Of a DNA stretch of 11,694 bases, positions 1 to 7,153 are shown piece after piece. Positions within the stretch are counted from its first letter, which is position 1; every line of letters begins with the position of its first letter. The DNA lies in assembly GCA_030624355.1 (NCBI GenBank), contig JAUXKG010000040.1:1-11694 (forward strand), written 5' to 3'. The notes beneath the pieces were generated by a model that was not told the origin of the DNA, made no database searches, and worked only from the letters and a program-made list of their open reading frames with translations. The translations under genes and the position numbers were made by a program. The stretch comes from Acidobacteriota bacterium. Lineage in GTDB: Bacteria > Acidobacteriota > UBA6911 > RPQK01 > JADFOI01.

Positions 1-1
1 C

Positions 2-166
2 GGTGTGATCTATCTGGCGGGGGCTCTCATACTGGGATTGATCTTTTTGGGGTTCGGTCTTGAAGCTGCCCGTCGCCGTTCGACGGCTTCAGCCCGTCAT
101 GTTCTGCGGGCCTCAGTAGTCTATCTGCCATTGCTCCTGATCCTGATGATCATCGACAGGGCCTAG
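2..166 (+). CDS. ctaB: Protoheme IX farnesyltransferase (haem O synthase), C-terminal fragment
   Basis: Partial gene: the 5' part lies outside the window and only the last 54 codons are seen, ending in TAG at 164-166. The fragment has two hydrophobic stretches (GVIYLAGALILGLIFLGFGL and VVYLPLLLILMIID) separated by a basic loop containing AARRR. The ASVVYLPLL motif is typical of the last membrane helix of UbiA-family CtaB proteins. The family transfers a farnesyl group to haem b in the cytoplasmic membrane, making haem O for cytochrome oxidases. The following ABC ATPase begins at the next base, so the two are almost certainly co-transcribed. The assignment rests on a short tail, so another UbiA-family prenyltransferase cannot be excluded. 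Confidence 0.75.
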   Translation, partial: GVIYLAGALILGLIFLGFGLEAARRRSTASARHVLRASVVYLPLLLILMIIDRA

Positions 167-1171
167 ATGGGTGAAGCCGTGTCCGAAGAGTCCGTCTCAG
201 TCCCCTCTGCAAGCGGGAACCCTCAGCTTCTGTCGGCCATTGAGGTCAGTCACCTAGGTTTCAGCTACGGATCGAAGCAGGCTCTGAATGGCGTCACTTT
301 TTCTGTCCAGGAGAATTGGATCTTTGGATTGTTGGGCCCCAATGGAGGCGGCAAGACCACCCTGTTTCGTATCCTCTGTACCCTGCTGGTCCCCGATCGG
401 GGAGGTGCAAAGGTGGCCGGGTTGGATGTCAGAGAGAACCGGGAAGAGGTGCGTCGCAGGATCGGTGTTGTATTCCAGTCGAATAGTCTGGATCTGGAGC
501 TGACCGTCGGGGAAAACCTGTTTTCTCAAGGTCATCTGTACGGCCTCAGGGGACCAACCTTGGCAGAGCGGGTTCACCACCTGTTGGACCGCTTTGGTTT
601 ACGGGACCGACGGGCAGATAGAGTTCGCACATTGTCCGGTGGTCTGCGTCGTCGTCTTGAACTGGCTAAGGGCTTGCTGCACCAGCCTCAAGTTCTGATG
701 TTGGATGAGCCTACCCTGGGCCTGGACCCGGCAGCCCGGCGCGAGTTTTGGAGATACTTGAGTCTGTTACGTGAGCAGGAGCAGATGACGATTCTCGTCA
801 CCACCCACCTGATGGAGGAGGCCGAGCGTTGTGATCACCTGGCGATCTTGAACGAGGGCCTCATCGTTGCCAGCGGAAGTCCCTTGGATCTGAAGAACAA
901 AATCGGCGGGGATGTCATCATAATCCAGACTCGCGACCCTCAAACACTGCGTGAGCAGATAGAGGAGAAATTCGAATTGCAGGCCACAGTCATTGACGGG
1001 ACAGTTCGCATGGAGCTCCAACAGGGACACAAATTTGTGACCGAGCTCATGGAGAGCTATTCGGATCGGGTTGAAGCGGTTACGGTGGGAAAACCAACCT
1101 TGGAAGATGTGTTCATTCACGAAACCGGTCATCGCTTTTGGGACGAGAAGAACGAGGCTGATGGCGGGTGA
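167..1171 (+). CDS. ABC-2-type transporter ATP-binding protein (CcmA/DrrA/NodI-like)
   Basis: A 334-residue ATPase subunit with a complete nucleotide-binding fold. It shows Walker A GPNGGGKT (residues 57-64; third Gly where Ala is usual), Q-loop Gln104, signature LSGGL (156-160), Walker B VLMLDE with catalytic Glu181, and H-loop His214 in TTHLMEEAE. Just before Walker A, the usual Gly-Glu of this family is replaced by ENW. Residues after about 235 form the accessory C-terminal region common in ABC-2 ATPases; residues 1-25 are a low-complexity extension. The ATG follows the ctaB stop directly, with AGGG five bases upstream inside ctaB. These ATPases normally pair with an ABC-2 membrane permease encoded next door, but none follows here: the next gene is convergent. 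The transported substrate is unknown. Confidence 0.9.
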   Translation: MGEAVSEESVSVPSASGNPQLLSAIEVSHLGFSYGSKQALNGVTFSVQENWIFGLLGPNGGGKTTLFRILCTLLVPDRGGAKVAGLDVRENREEVRRRIGVVFQSNSLDLELTVGENLFSQGHLYGLRGPTLAERVHHLLDRFGLRDRRADRVRTLSGGLRRRLELAKGLLHQPQVLMLDEPTLGLDPAARREFWRYLSLLREQEQMTILVTTHLMEEAERCDHLAILNEGLIVASGSPLDLKNKIGGDVIIIQTRDPQTLREQIEEKFELQATVIDGTVRMELQQGHKFVTELMESYSDRVEAVTVGKPTLEDVFIHETGHRFWDEKNEADGG

Positions 1172-1187
1172 CAGCGGACAGCAGACC

Positions 1188-1282
1188 ATTGTCGATTGAC
1201 GAATGAGAAGAAAATACCCTTCTTAATCCGTGTGAATCCGTGTTTGCTAATCCGTGTTAATCAGTGTCTGTGTCTATCCGTG
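1188..1282. repeat. Intergenic repeat, copy 1, with AATCCGTG tandem units
   Basis: The region starts with a block reading ATTGTCGATTGACGAATGA (1188-1206), then an A-rich/TACCCTTC stretch. It ends in degenerate units: TTAATCCGTG (1223-1232), TGAATCCGTG (1233-1242), TTTGCTAATCCGTG (1243-1256), TTAATCAGTG (1257-1266) and a final CTATCCGTG (1274-1282). The first block and the CTTAATCCGTGT junction recur at 10537-10612, also in a convergent intergenic position. The array overlaps the 3' end of the flavin-reductase gene. Its function is unknown. Confidence 0.7.
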
Positions 1283-1745
1283 CATAACGGCCCTGCAGGA
1301 ACAGTAACGGCTTCTTGTCGCTCTGGGCGGTTCCAACCTGCTGGACTTCCCCCAGCATAATGGCGTGGTCTCCGCCCCAGTACCACTCTACGATTCCGCA
1401 TTCCAGAGTGGCCAGGACTCCTTCCAGTAGCGGAATTCCAGTTTTGCCCGGGATGTAAACTGCCTGGGAGCGGTCGGTACCACTTTGGGCAAAGTGGTTT
1501 GAAAGGTCCTGCTGATCCTCGGACAGAACATTGACTGCGAATCGGTTGCTCTTCTTGAAGACCTCCAGCCCGCTCAAGGAGTTGTCCAGGCAAACCAGGA
1601 CCAGCATGGGTTTCAAGGACACGGAAGTGAGTGAATTTACCGTCAAGCCGTAGGGCTGGCCCTGATCGTCCTGAGTGGTGACAATGGTGACACCGGTAGC
1701 GAAATGCCCCATGGCCTGACGAAACTGTTCTGGTGTCACCTTCAC
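1257..1745 (-). CDS. Flavin reductase-like, FMN-binding domain protein
   Basis: A 162-residue protein of the flavin reductase family (HpaC/RutF type), which reduces FMN or FAD with NAD(P)H, often for a partner enzyme. Visible family motifs are FATGVTIVTT (residues 15-24), NSLTSVSL (37-44), the diagnostic GDH at 125-127 in WGGDHAIMLGEV, and the terminal GRYARI. I chose the GTG at 1743-1745 because AGGAG lies about seven bases upstream and the family's N-terminus (TPEQFRQAMG) follows; the frame remains open upstream but there it only overlaps hemL. The gene begins 16 bases after the hemL stop, so it is probably the last gene of the hemQ-hemL unit. The last seven residues (RIDTDTD) and the stop codon are encoded inside an intergenic tandem repeat. 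The partner is not identifiable from sequence. Confidence 0.88.
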   Translation of the reverse strand: MKVTPEQFRQAMGHFATGVTIVTTQDDQGQPYGLTVNSLTSVSLKPMLVLVCLDNSLSGLEVFKKSNRFAVNVLSEDQQDLSNHFAQSGTDRSQAVYIPGKTGIPLLEGVLATLECGIVEWYWGGDHAIMLGEVQQVGTAQSDKKPLLFLQGRYARIDTDTD

Positions 1746-1761
1746 AAAGATCTCCTGGCAG

Positions 1762-3051
1762 TCACTCTGAGAGAGCTTCCTGCAGAGCCGGCAGAAAGGC
1801 GGACAGCGTCTGTTCAATCTCGGACTCCCCATGAGCCGTACTGAGGAACCACGATTCCAAAGCCGAGGGAGGCGGGTAGATTCCACGACGCACCAGCGCC
1901 CGAAAGAGTCGGCCGTACAGTTTGCGGTCGGTGGCCAGAGCTGTCTGAGAGTCGTTGACGGTATGCTCAGTAAAGAAGATGCTGAGCATGGAACCCACCC
2001 GGTTGATATGAGCCGCCACTCCACACTTGTCGATCCCCTGGCGCAGACCTTCCTCAAGGGCCGCCCCTGAATGCTCCAGCGATGAATAGATTTCAGGTGA
2101 AAGTCCTTCAAGGGTTGCCAAGCCTGCGGCCATCGCCAGTGGGTTTCCGGAAAGGGTGCCAGCCTGGTAAACGGGACCCAGCGGTGCGATTTTCTCCATC
2201 AGGTCTGAACGTCCCCCGTAGGCACCTACCGGCAACCCCCCGCCGATGATCTTGCCTAGACAGACCAGGTCGGGTTGAACTTTGTATAGTTCTGCAGCCC
2301 CTCCTTGAGACACTCGAAAACCCGTAATGACCTCGTCGAAGACGAGCAGGCTCCCATGCTTGCGTGTCAAGTCTCGCAGGCCGTTGAGAAAGCCCTTGGC
2401 CGGAGGGACCACTCCCATGTTGCCTGCTATCGGTTCGACGACGACTGCCGCAATTGTGTCTCCATGCTCAGAAAACAGATTCTCGACGTCGCCAAGGTGA
2501 TTGAATCGGGCCACCAATGTGTCGCGTACCATTTCCTCCGGCACACCCGAACTGTCCGGCAGTCCAAAGGTGGCGACTCCCGACCCCGCCTTCACCAACA
2601 GATAATCCACATGTCCGTGATAGTTGCCCTCGAACTTGATAATTCTGCTGCGCCCTGCAGCCGCGCGGGCCAGACGAAGGGCGCTCATGCTGGCTTCTGT
2701 GCCCGAGTTGACGAATCTGACCATCTGCACCCATGGCATTACATTGACGATGAAGCTGGCCAGAGAAATCTCTCCCTCATGCGGAGCGCCGTAGCTGGTG
2801 CCGTGTACCGCCGTTTGTTGGATGGCCTTGACCACCCTGGGGTGACCATGTCCGAGAATCAAAGGGCCCCAGGAGCAGACATAGTCAATATAGGAATTGC
2901 CATCAACGTCGGAGAGCGTGGCACCCTTGGCGGATGAGATGTAGATGGGATGACCACCTACCGCTTGAAAGGCTCTGACTGGACTGTTGACCCCGCCAGG
3001 CATGAGTCTGCGAGCCTTTTCAATCAGTTCCGCCGACTTCTCCAACCCCAT
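1762..3051 (-). CDS. hemL: Glutamate-1-semialdehyde 2,1-aminomutase
   Basis: A 429-residue class-III aminotransferase-fold enzyme that converts glutamate-1-semialdehyde into 5-aminolevulinate, the committed precursor of tetrapyrroles in the C5 pathway. The N-terminal MPGGVNSPVRAF is the HemL hallmark. Other motifs are NSGTEASMSALRLARA (residues 115-130), EGNYHGHVD (141-149), the glycine-rich substrate loop GSGVATFGLPDSSGVP (156-171), the cofactor Asp in FDEVITGFR (239 region) and the PLP-binding lysine Lys267 in LGKIIGGGLPVGAYGG. Length matches the family (about 425-430). The ATG start has no strong ribosome binding site: the sequence upstream is the edge of an inserted palindromic element, and the nearest AGGA lies about 13 bases away inside that element. 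It is followed after 16 bases by the flavin-reductase gene. hemA was not found here. Confidence 0.97.
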   Translation of the reverse strand: MGLEKSAELIEKARRLMPGGVNSPVRAFQAVGGHPIYISSAKGATLSDVDGNSYIDYVCSWGPLILGHGHPRVVKAIQQTAVHGTSYGAPHEGEISLASFIVNVMPWVQMVRFVNSGTEASMSALRLARAAAGRSRIIKFEGNYHGHVDYLLVKAGSGVATFGLPDSSGVPEEMVRDTLVARFNHLGDVENLFSEHGDTIAAVVVEPIAGNMGVVPPAKGFLNGLRDLTRKHGSLLVFDEVITGFRVSQGGAAELYKVQPDLVCLGKIIGGGLPVGAYGGRSDLMEKIAPLGPVYQAGTLSGNPLAMAAGLATLEGLSPEIYSSLEHSGAALEEGLRQGIDKCGVAAHINRVGSMLSIFFTEHTVNDSQTALATDRKLYGRLFRALVRRGIYPPPSALESWFLSTAHGESEIEQTLSAFLPALQEALSE

Positions 3052-3060
3052 GATGACTTA

Positions 3061-3331
3061 AGTGTCCTGTCCCACCAATAGCCTAACATTTGTTACGGTC
3101 GCGACGGTTTCTGATTCGAGGCGCGACGACGAGTCGATGTGGGTACATCGGCGAGGAGAAGCAACAAAGAAGCAGATGCCGCCCCGCCGTAACCCTTCGG
3201 GCTGAAGGGACTTTGGCCGATCTCTTTGTTGCTCGTCGTCGATGATGTTACAACATCGCCTCCTCCTCGCTCCGCGATCTCGTCTCAAATTCCCTTCAGC
3301 AAACGCTAGGCTATTGGTGGGACAGGACACT
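3061..3331. mobile_element. MITE-like non-autonomous palindromic element between hemQ and hemL
   Basis: A 271-bp segment bounded by 25-bp perfect terminal inverted repeats (3061-3085 and 3307-3331; outer ends AGTGTCCTGTCCCACC), extendable to 32 bp with two mismatches. TTA occurs immediately outside both ends (3058-3060 and 3332-3334), consistent with a 3-bp target duplication. Internal sequence is quasi-symmetric about position 3196: GCAACAAAGA at 3161-3170 mirrors 3223-3232, small hairpins lie at 3135-3150 and 3244-3257, and CCCTTC/GAAGGG hairpin arms lie near the centre (3193-3209). There is no credible transposase reading frame, so mobilisation would need an enzyme in trans. The family cannot be named from this window; the TTA could also be chance. 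One TTA serves as the hemQ stop codon on the minus strand. Confidence 0.82.
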
Positions 3332-4033
3332 TTAGGCCCACTCGGCCACGATTTGTTCGAGAGGTCGATGGATGGCGGTGTATATCGGTGTGTCTCTGAG
3401 GGTGTACTTTCTTCCCTCAGTGCTGCGCAGTGAGGTGACCAGGTCAGAAAAATGGGCCAAGTCATCGGTTTCGTACACAACCACGAATTCTTGGTCCTGA
3501 AGGCCGGTGGAGTACAACAGGAGCTGAGTGATTTGAGGGTACTGGCGGCCAACTCTGATGTGTTCGTTCATCATTTCCTGTCTGGCTTCTCTCTTCATGA
3601 GATACCAGTCGGAGGTCTTCACGAAGGGGTAGATTACCAGGTAAGGTCGGCGCTGGTTCTGGAAGGGGTCCAATTCCTGAGAGGATTTCCCGCTGGCGTA
3701 AACGGAAGGTCGCGTGAATCCCCAAAGGGTGTCGACGGGTGTGAGAAACTGTCGCCACCGGGAAGTCTTGCCGGCCGCTCGACTGAAGAAATCTCCCACC
3801 TGTTTCGGATCCTCCACCTTCAAGGCACTCCAGATCATCAAGTCCGCTTCGGGACGAGTTGGAAAGATGCTGTACAGATACACCTGTTCCGCCATGTCAG
3901 GAATGTCCTGGATGAGTTCTTTTAGAAAGGAGCGGCGTTGGCTAGCTGTCTGCTGCCAGTAGGAGTTCGTGAATCGGAAGAATCCGTAGTGATTAAACTG
4001 CCGTTTCGGTGATTGATCGTCACTTTTACCCAT
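3332..4033 (-). CDS. hemQ: Coproheme decarboxylase, chlorite dismutase family (HemQ/ChdC)
   Basis: A 233-residue member of the chlorite-dismutase-like family, of the HemQ/ChdC type that decarboxylates two propionates of Fe-coproporphyrin III to give haem b using peroxide. The conserved region shows YPFVKTSDWYL (Tyr135, aligning with the catalytic Tyr of the Gram-positive enzymes, and Trp143), EHIRVGRQYP with the probable proximal haem ligand His158, QLLLYSTGLQDQEFVVVYETDD, and TLRDTPIYT near the C-terminus. The ATG at 4031-4033 is preceded by AGGTGA eight bases upstream. Its TAA stop abuts a palindromic mobile element that separates it from hemL; without the insert, hemL would start six bases after the stop. 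A coproporphyrin-type ferrochelatase gene lies about 3 kb away, supporting haem biosynthesis rather than chlorite dismutation. The coproporphyrinogen oxidase is not in the window. Confidence 0.92.
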   Translation of the reverse strand: MGKSDDQSPKRQFNHYGFFRFTNSYWQQTASQRRSFLKELIQDIPDMAEQVYLYSIFPTRPEADLMIWSALKVEDPKQVGDFFSRAAGKTSRWRQFLTPVDTLWGFTRPSVYASGKSSQELDPFQNQRRPYLVIYPFVKTSDWYLMKREARQEMMNEHIRVGRQYPQITQLLLYSTGLQDQEFVVVYETDDLAHFSDLVTSLRSTEGRKYTLRDTPIYTAIHRPLEQIVAEWA

Positions 4034-4155
4034 AGTTATTCACCTGCCAGATGAGGGACCATATCATAGCGCCGCGCCTGGTCCAAACCGGTCCGGCTGA
4101 GTGATTCGTGCGGAAGAGGAGACCAACAGCTTGCACTTGTCCGCGTGGCCGAATT

Positions 4156-7134
4156 ATGGTTAAGCGGATGAGGTCTTCTACAATCCCGATGCTGCTGCTG
4201 ACGGCGACTCTGCTGACCGCAGTCGGATCGAACTCGAGCACTCCTTCGCTGACTGGTCAAGTGTCGGCGCAGGATCCGGACGGCTCAACGAACATTGAGA
4301 GCCAGCTTCTTTCCAGTATCCGTCAGTTGACCTTTGAAGGAAGGCGTTCGGGCGAGGGTTATTTCAGCTCGGATGGCTCCCAGCTGATATTCCAGAGCGA
4401 ACGTGAGACCGGGAACCCCTTCTTTCAGATTTACTTGATGGATCTGAAGACTGGTGTGACCCGTCGAATCAGTCCCGGTCACGGTAAAACTACCTGCGGT
4501 TGGATCGCTCCCGACGGGCGAAGGGTACTTTTTGCATCCACACACGCTGATTCGGAAGCAGTTACGAAGCAGAGGGAGGAGTTGGAAATCCGTGCGTCAG
4601 GTCAGGATCGGCGCTACTCCTGGGATTTTGACGAGCACTTCGATATCTACGAGTCTGACCGACAGGGAACCTACTTCAAGAATCTGACCCGCCTCCGAGG
4701 CTACGATGCAGAAGGATCCTGGTCACCTGACGGCCGGCTGATTGTGTTTTCCTCCAATCGCCATGCTTATGAGGGCCAGCTGTCTCCTCAGGATCGAGAG
4801 ATCTTCGCCCGGGATAAATCCTATTTCGTGGACCTCTACCTAATGAACTCCGATGGCAGCGAAGTGCGCCGCCTGACCCGAGAGGAGGGCTATGATGGCG
4901 GTCCCTTTTTCAGCGCCGATGGGAAAAGGATCTGCTGGAGAAGATTCTCCAAGGATGGCTCCCAAGCCGAAATCTATACCATGCGGGTGGAAGGTGGGAA
5001 GGCCCAGCGGATCACCGATCTGGATGCGATGTCATGGGCTCCCTACTTTCACCCTTCCGGTGACTATCTGATTTTCACGACCAACCTGCATGGTTTTGGA
5101 AACTTTGAACTCTACCTGGTGGATGCTCAGGGGAAGAGCACACCGATCCGTGTGACTGGTACCGATGGTTTCGATGGCCTGCCCTCCTTCAGTCCCGATG
5201 GGAGTAAGATTGCCTGGACCAGCAATCGCACTGCCAACGGCCAGTCGCAGATTTTTTTGGCTGACTGGAATGACCAGCGGGCCCGGCAACTCCTGGGGTT
5301 GGGGATGGATGCCACCAGAGAGAAGGGCTCTGATGCAGACACTCCCGGCGCTTTCTTGAATCTTGGCATGACGGTCCCCAAGATTCGGGATCGGGATCTG
5401 CTGCTCCATGTGAGTCATCTGAGTTCGGATCAGATGGACGGGCGGCTCACCGGAACCAGGGGTGCCAGGCAGGCTACGGAATATGTCACATCCGTCTTCC
5501 AGGCACTGGCCCTGGAACCTGCCGGGGACGATGGAAGCTACTTTCAGAACTTCGAGTTTACTGCCGGGGTGTCGCTGGGTTCTGGAAATAGCTTGAGAAC
5601 GGTGGCCGGGAGCGATTTTGCAGTAGACCAGCAGTGGCGTCCGCTGGCCTTTTCGAAGACCGGGGTTTTCGGTCCGGCTGGGGTGGTGTTTGCAGGTTAC
5701 GGCATTGTCGCTCAGGCGGCCAATCAGCAGCCGGAGTACGACTCGTATGTCCATTTGGACGTCGCCGGCAAATGGGTAATGGTCTTTCGCTATCTTCCCG
5801 AGGATGTTGCTCCGAGGTTACGCCAGCATCTGGGACGCTACGCCAGCCTTCGTTATAAGGCCATGGTGGCCCGGGACCACGGCGCCCTTGGATTGATCGT
5901 GGTCAGTGGACCCAACTCTCAAGTAGAAGAAGAGTTGGTGACACTTTCCTTCGACGCCTCTCAGGCTGGTACTGGCATTGCCGTTGTCTCCATTACCAAT
6001 GAACTGGCAGAGAGGTTCCTGCTGGGCTCCGGACGCGATTTGCAGGAACTGCAGGCCGGCTTGGATCAGGGAAAAAGTGTGATGGGTTTTGAGCTGGAAG
6101 CGCCCTTGTTGGCGTCTGAAATCGACATTCAGCAACAGAAAGGCAACGGTCGAAATGTGCTGGCTCGCATCTCAGGTGGCCCGCAGGCGCGAGGGACGGT
6201 GGTGGTGGGTGCTCACATCGATCATTTGGGGCGTGGCCTGGGAAGCAGCTCTCTGGCTGGAAAGGCCGAGAAGGGCATGATTCACCACGGCGCAGATGAC
6301 AACGCCTCAGGAGTAGCCGGTGTGATTGAGATTGCCCAATACTTCTCTGATCAAAAACTGCAGGGGAGGCTTTCCTGGAAACACCATTTGCTCGTTGCTG
6401 CCTGGTCGGGAGAGGAATTGGGTTTGCTTGGTTCCAGCCATTTCGTAAAGGGTTTAACTCAGGAGAGGACAGACTCCCAGATCGTTGCTTACTTGAACAT
6501 GGACATGATCGGTCGGTTCGAGAAGAAGGTTGTCTTGCAGGGCGTCGGCTCCAGCTCCCTCTGGCCGTCTGAAATCGAACAACACAATGTTGCGGTTGGG
6601 TTGCCCGTAATTGTCCAGGAGGACAGCTATCTTCCCACAGACGCCACCGCCTTCTACCTGCAGGGAATTCCGGTTTTGAGCGCCTTTACCGGCGTTCACG
6701 AGGACTACCATACCCCTCGTGACACCAGTGACAAGATCAATTACCAGGGTGCCGAGCGCATCGTCCGCCTGATGGCTGCATTGACCGGATCGCTTTTGAA
6801 CCGTCCAGAACCACCCGATTACGTGGAGATGGAGAGGCCCGAAGGAGCAGGGACCAGGGCCAGCCTGCGTGCCTATCTGGGGACCATTCCCGATTACTCT
6901 CAGACTGGGGCGTCCGGAGTGACCCTGTCCGGTGTCATCAAGGGAGGGCCGGCTGATCAGGCGGGCGTTCAGAGAGGTGATCGGATCACCGAACTGGCAG
7001 GGACCCAGATCGAAAATATCTACGATTACACTTACGCCATTGAGGCTTTGAAGGTTGGGGTCGAAGTGAGGATGGTGGTGTCCAGAGCCGGGGAGAGTCT
7101 CACTCTGAAGATTACTCCCAGGTCTCGGGAATGA
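4156..7134 (+). CDS. Secreted M28-family zinc peptidase with TolB-like propeller, PA-like and PDZ domains
   Basis: A 992-residue protein as started here. The N-terminus MVKRMRSSTIPMLLL... is a plausible signal peptide. Residues ~55-375 carry about six PD40/TolB-like blades (motifs such as SPDGRLIVFSSNR and SPDGSKIAWTSNR). Residues ~395-495 are the M28-associated lead-in (GRLTGTRGARQATEYV). A PA-like domain follows at ~500-640 (FAGYGI...DVAGKWVMVFR). The M28 domain (~663-880) retains all five zinc ligands: His687 in GAHIDH, Asp715 in ADDNASG, Glu754, Asp783 in NMDMIG and His852 in DYHTPRD, with catalytic Glu753 in WSGEELG. Residues ~902-992 are a PDZ domain. It probably degrades peptides outside the cytoplasm. 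The start is uncertain: a GTG at 4108 and an ATG at 4168 are alternatives, and none has a clear ribosome binding site. Divergent from hemQ. Confidence 0.9.
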   Translation: MVKRMRSSTIPMLLLTATLLTAVGSNSSTPSLTGQVSAQDPDGSTNIESQLLSSIRQLTFEGRRSGEGYFSSDGSQLIFQSERETGNPFFQIYLMDLKTGVTRRISPGHGKTTCGWIAPDGRRVLFASTHADSEAVTKQREELEIRASGQDRRYSWDFDEHFDIYESDRQGTYFKNLTRLRGYDAEGSWSPDGRLIVFSSNRHAYEGQLSPQDREIFARDKSYFVDLYLMNSDGSEVRRLTREEGYDGGPFFSADGKRICWRRFSKDGSQAEIYTMRVEGGKAQRITDLDAMSWAPYFHPSGDYLIFTTNLHGFGNFELYLVDAQGKSTPIRVTGTDGFDGLPSFSPDGSKIAWTSNRTANGQSQIFLADWNDQRARQLLGLGMDATREKGSDADTPGAFLNLGMTVPKIRDRDLLLHVSHLSSDQMDGRLTGTRGARQATEYVTSVFQALALEPAGDDGSYFQNFEFTAGVSLGSGNSLRTVAGSDFAVDQQWRPLAFSKTGVFGPAGVVFAGYGIVAQAANQQPEYDSYVHLDVAGKWVMVFRYLPEDVAPRLRQHLGRYASLRYKAMVARDHGALGLIVVSGPNSQVEEELVTLSFDASQAGTGIAVVSITNELAERFLLGSGRDLQELQAGLDQGKSVMGFELEAPLLASEIDIQQQKGNGRNVLARISGGPQARGTVVVGAHIDHLGRGLGSSSLAGKAEKGMIHHGADDNASGVAGVIEIAQYFSDQKLQGRLSWKHHLLVAAWSGEELGLLGSSHFVKGLTQERTDSQIVAYLNMDMIGRFEKKVVLQGVGSSSLWPSEIEQHNVAVGLPVIVQEDSYLPTDATAFYLQGIPVLSAFTGVHEDYHTPRDTSDKINYQGAERIVRLMAALTGSLLNRPEPPDYVEMERPEGAGTRASLRAYLGTIPDYSQTGASGVTLSGVIKGGPADQAGVQRGDRITELAGTQIENIYDYTYAIEALKVGVEVRMVVSRAGESLTLKITPRSRE

Positions 7135-7153
7135 TTGCGGGCCAGAGTTCGTC

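Noticed and set aside
1746..2111. N-terminal extension of the flavin reductase frame
   Set aside because: It lies entirely inside hemL in another frame, its translation has no family similarity, and a well-placed AGGAG precedes the GTG at 1745.
3058..3552. Open frame of 164 codons crossing the MITE-like element on the minus strand
   Set aside because: It overlaps hemQ in another frame and runs through both inverted repeats. Its product has no recognisable domain, so it is neither a transposase nor a gene.
4063..4068. TATGAT on the minus strand as a -10 box for hemQ
   Set aside because: No acceptable -35 hexamer lies 16-18 bases upstream; the TTGGAC present is only 12 bases away.
5032..5754. 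Long minus-strand frame opposite the M28 peptidase (and similar long frames opposite hemL at 2305-2937 and at 6454-7218)
   Set aside because: They are shadows of strongly supported genes, with low-complexity translations, no recognisable motifs and no ribosome binding sites.
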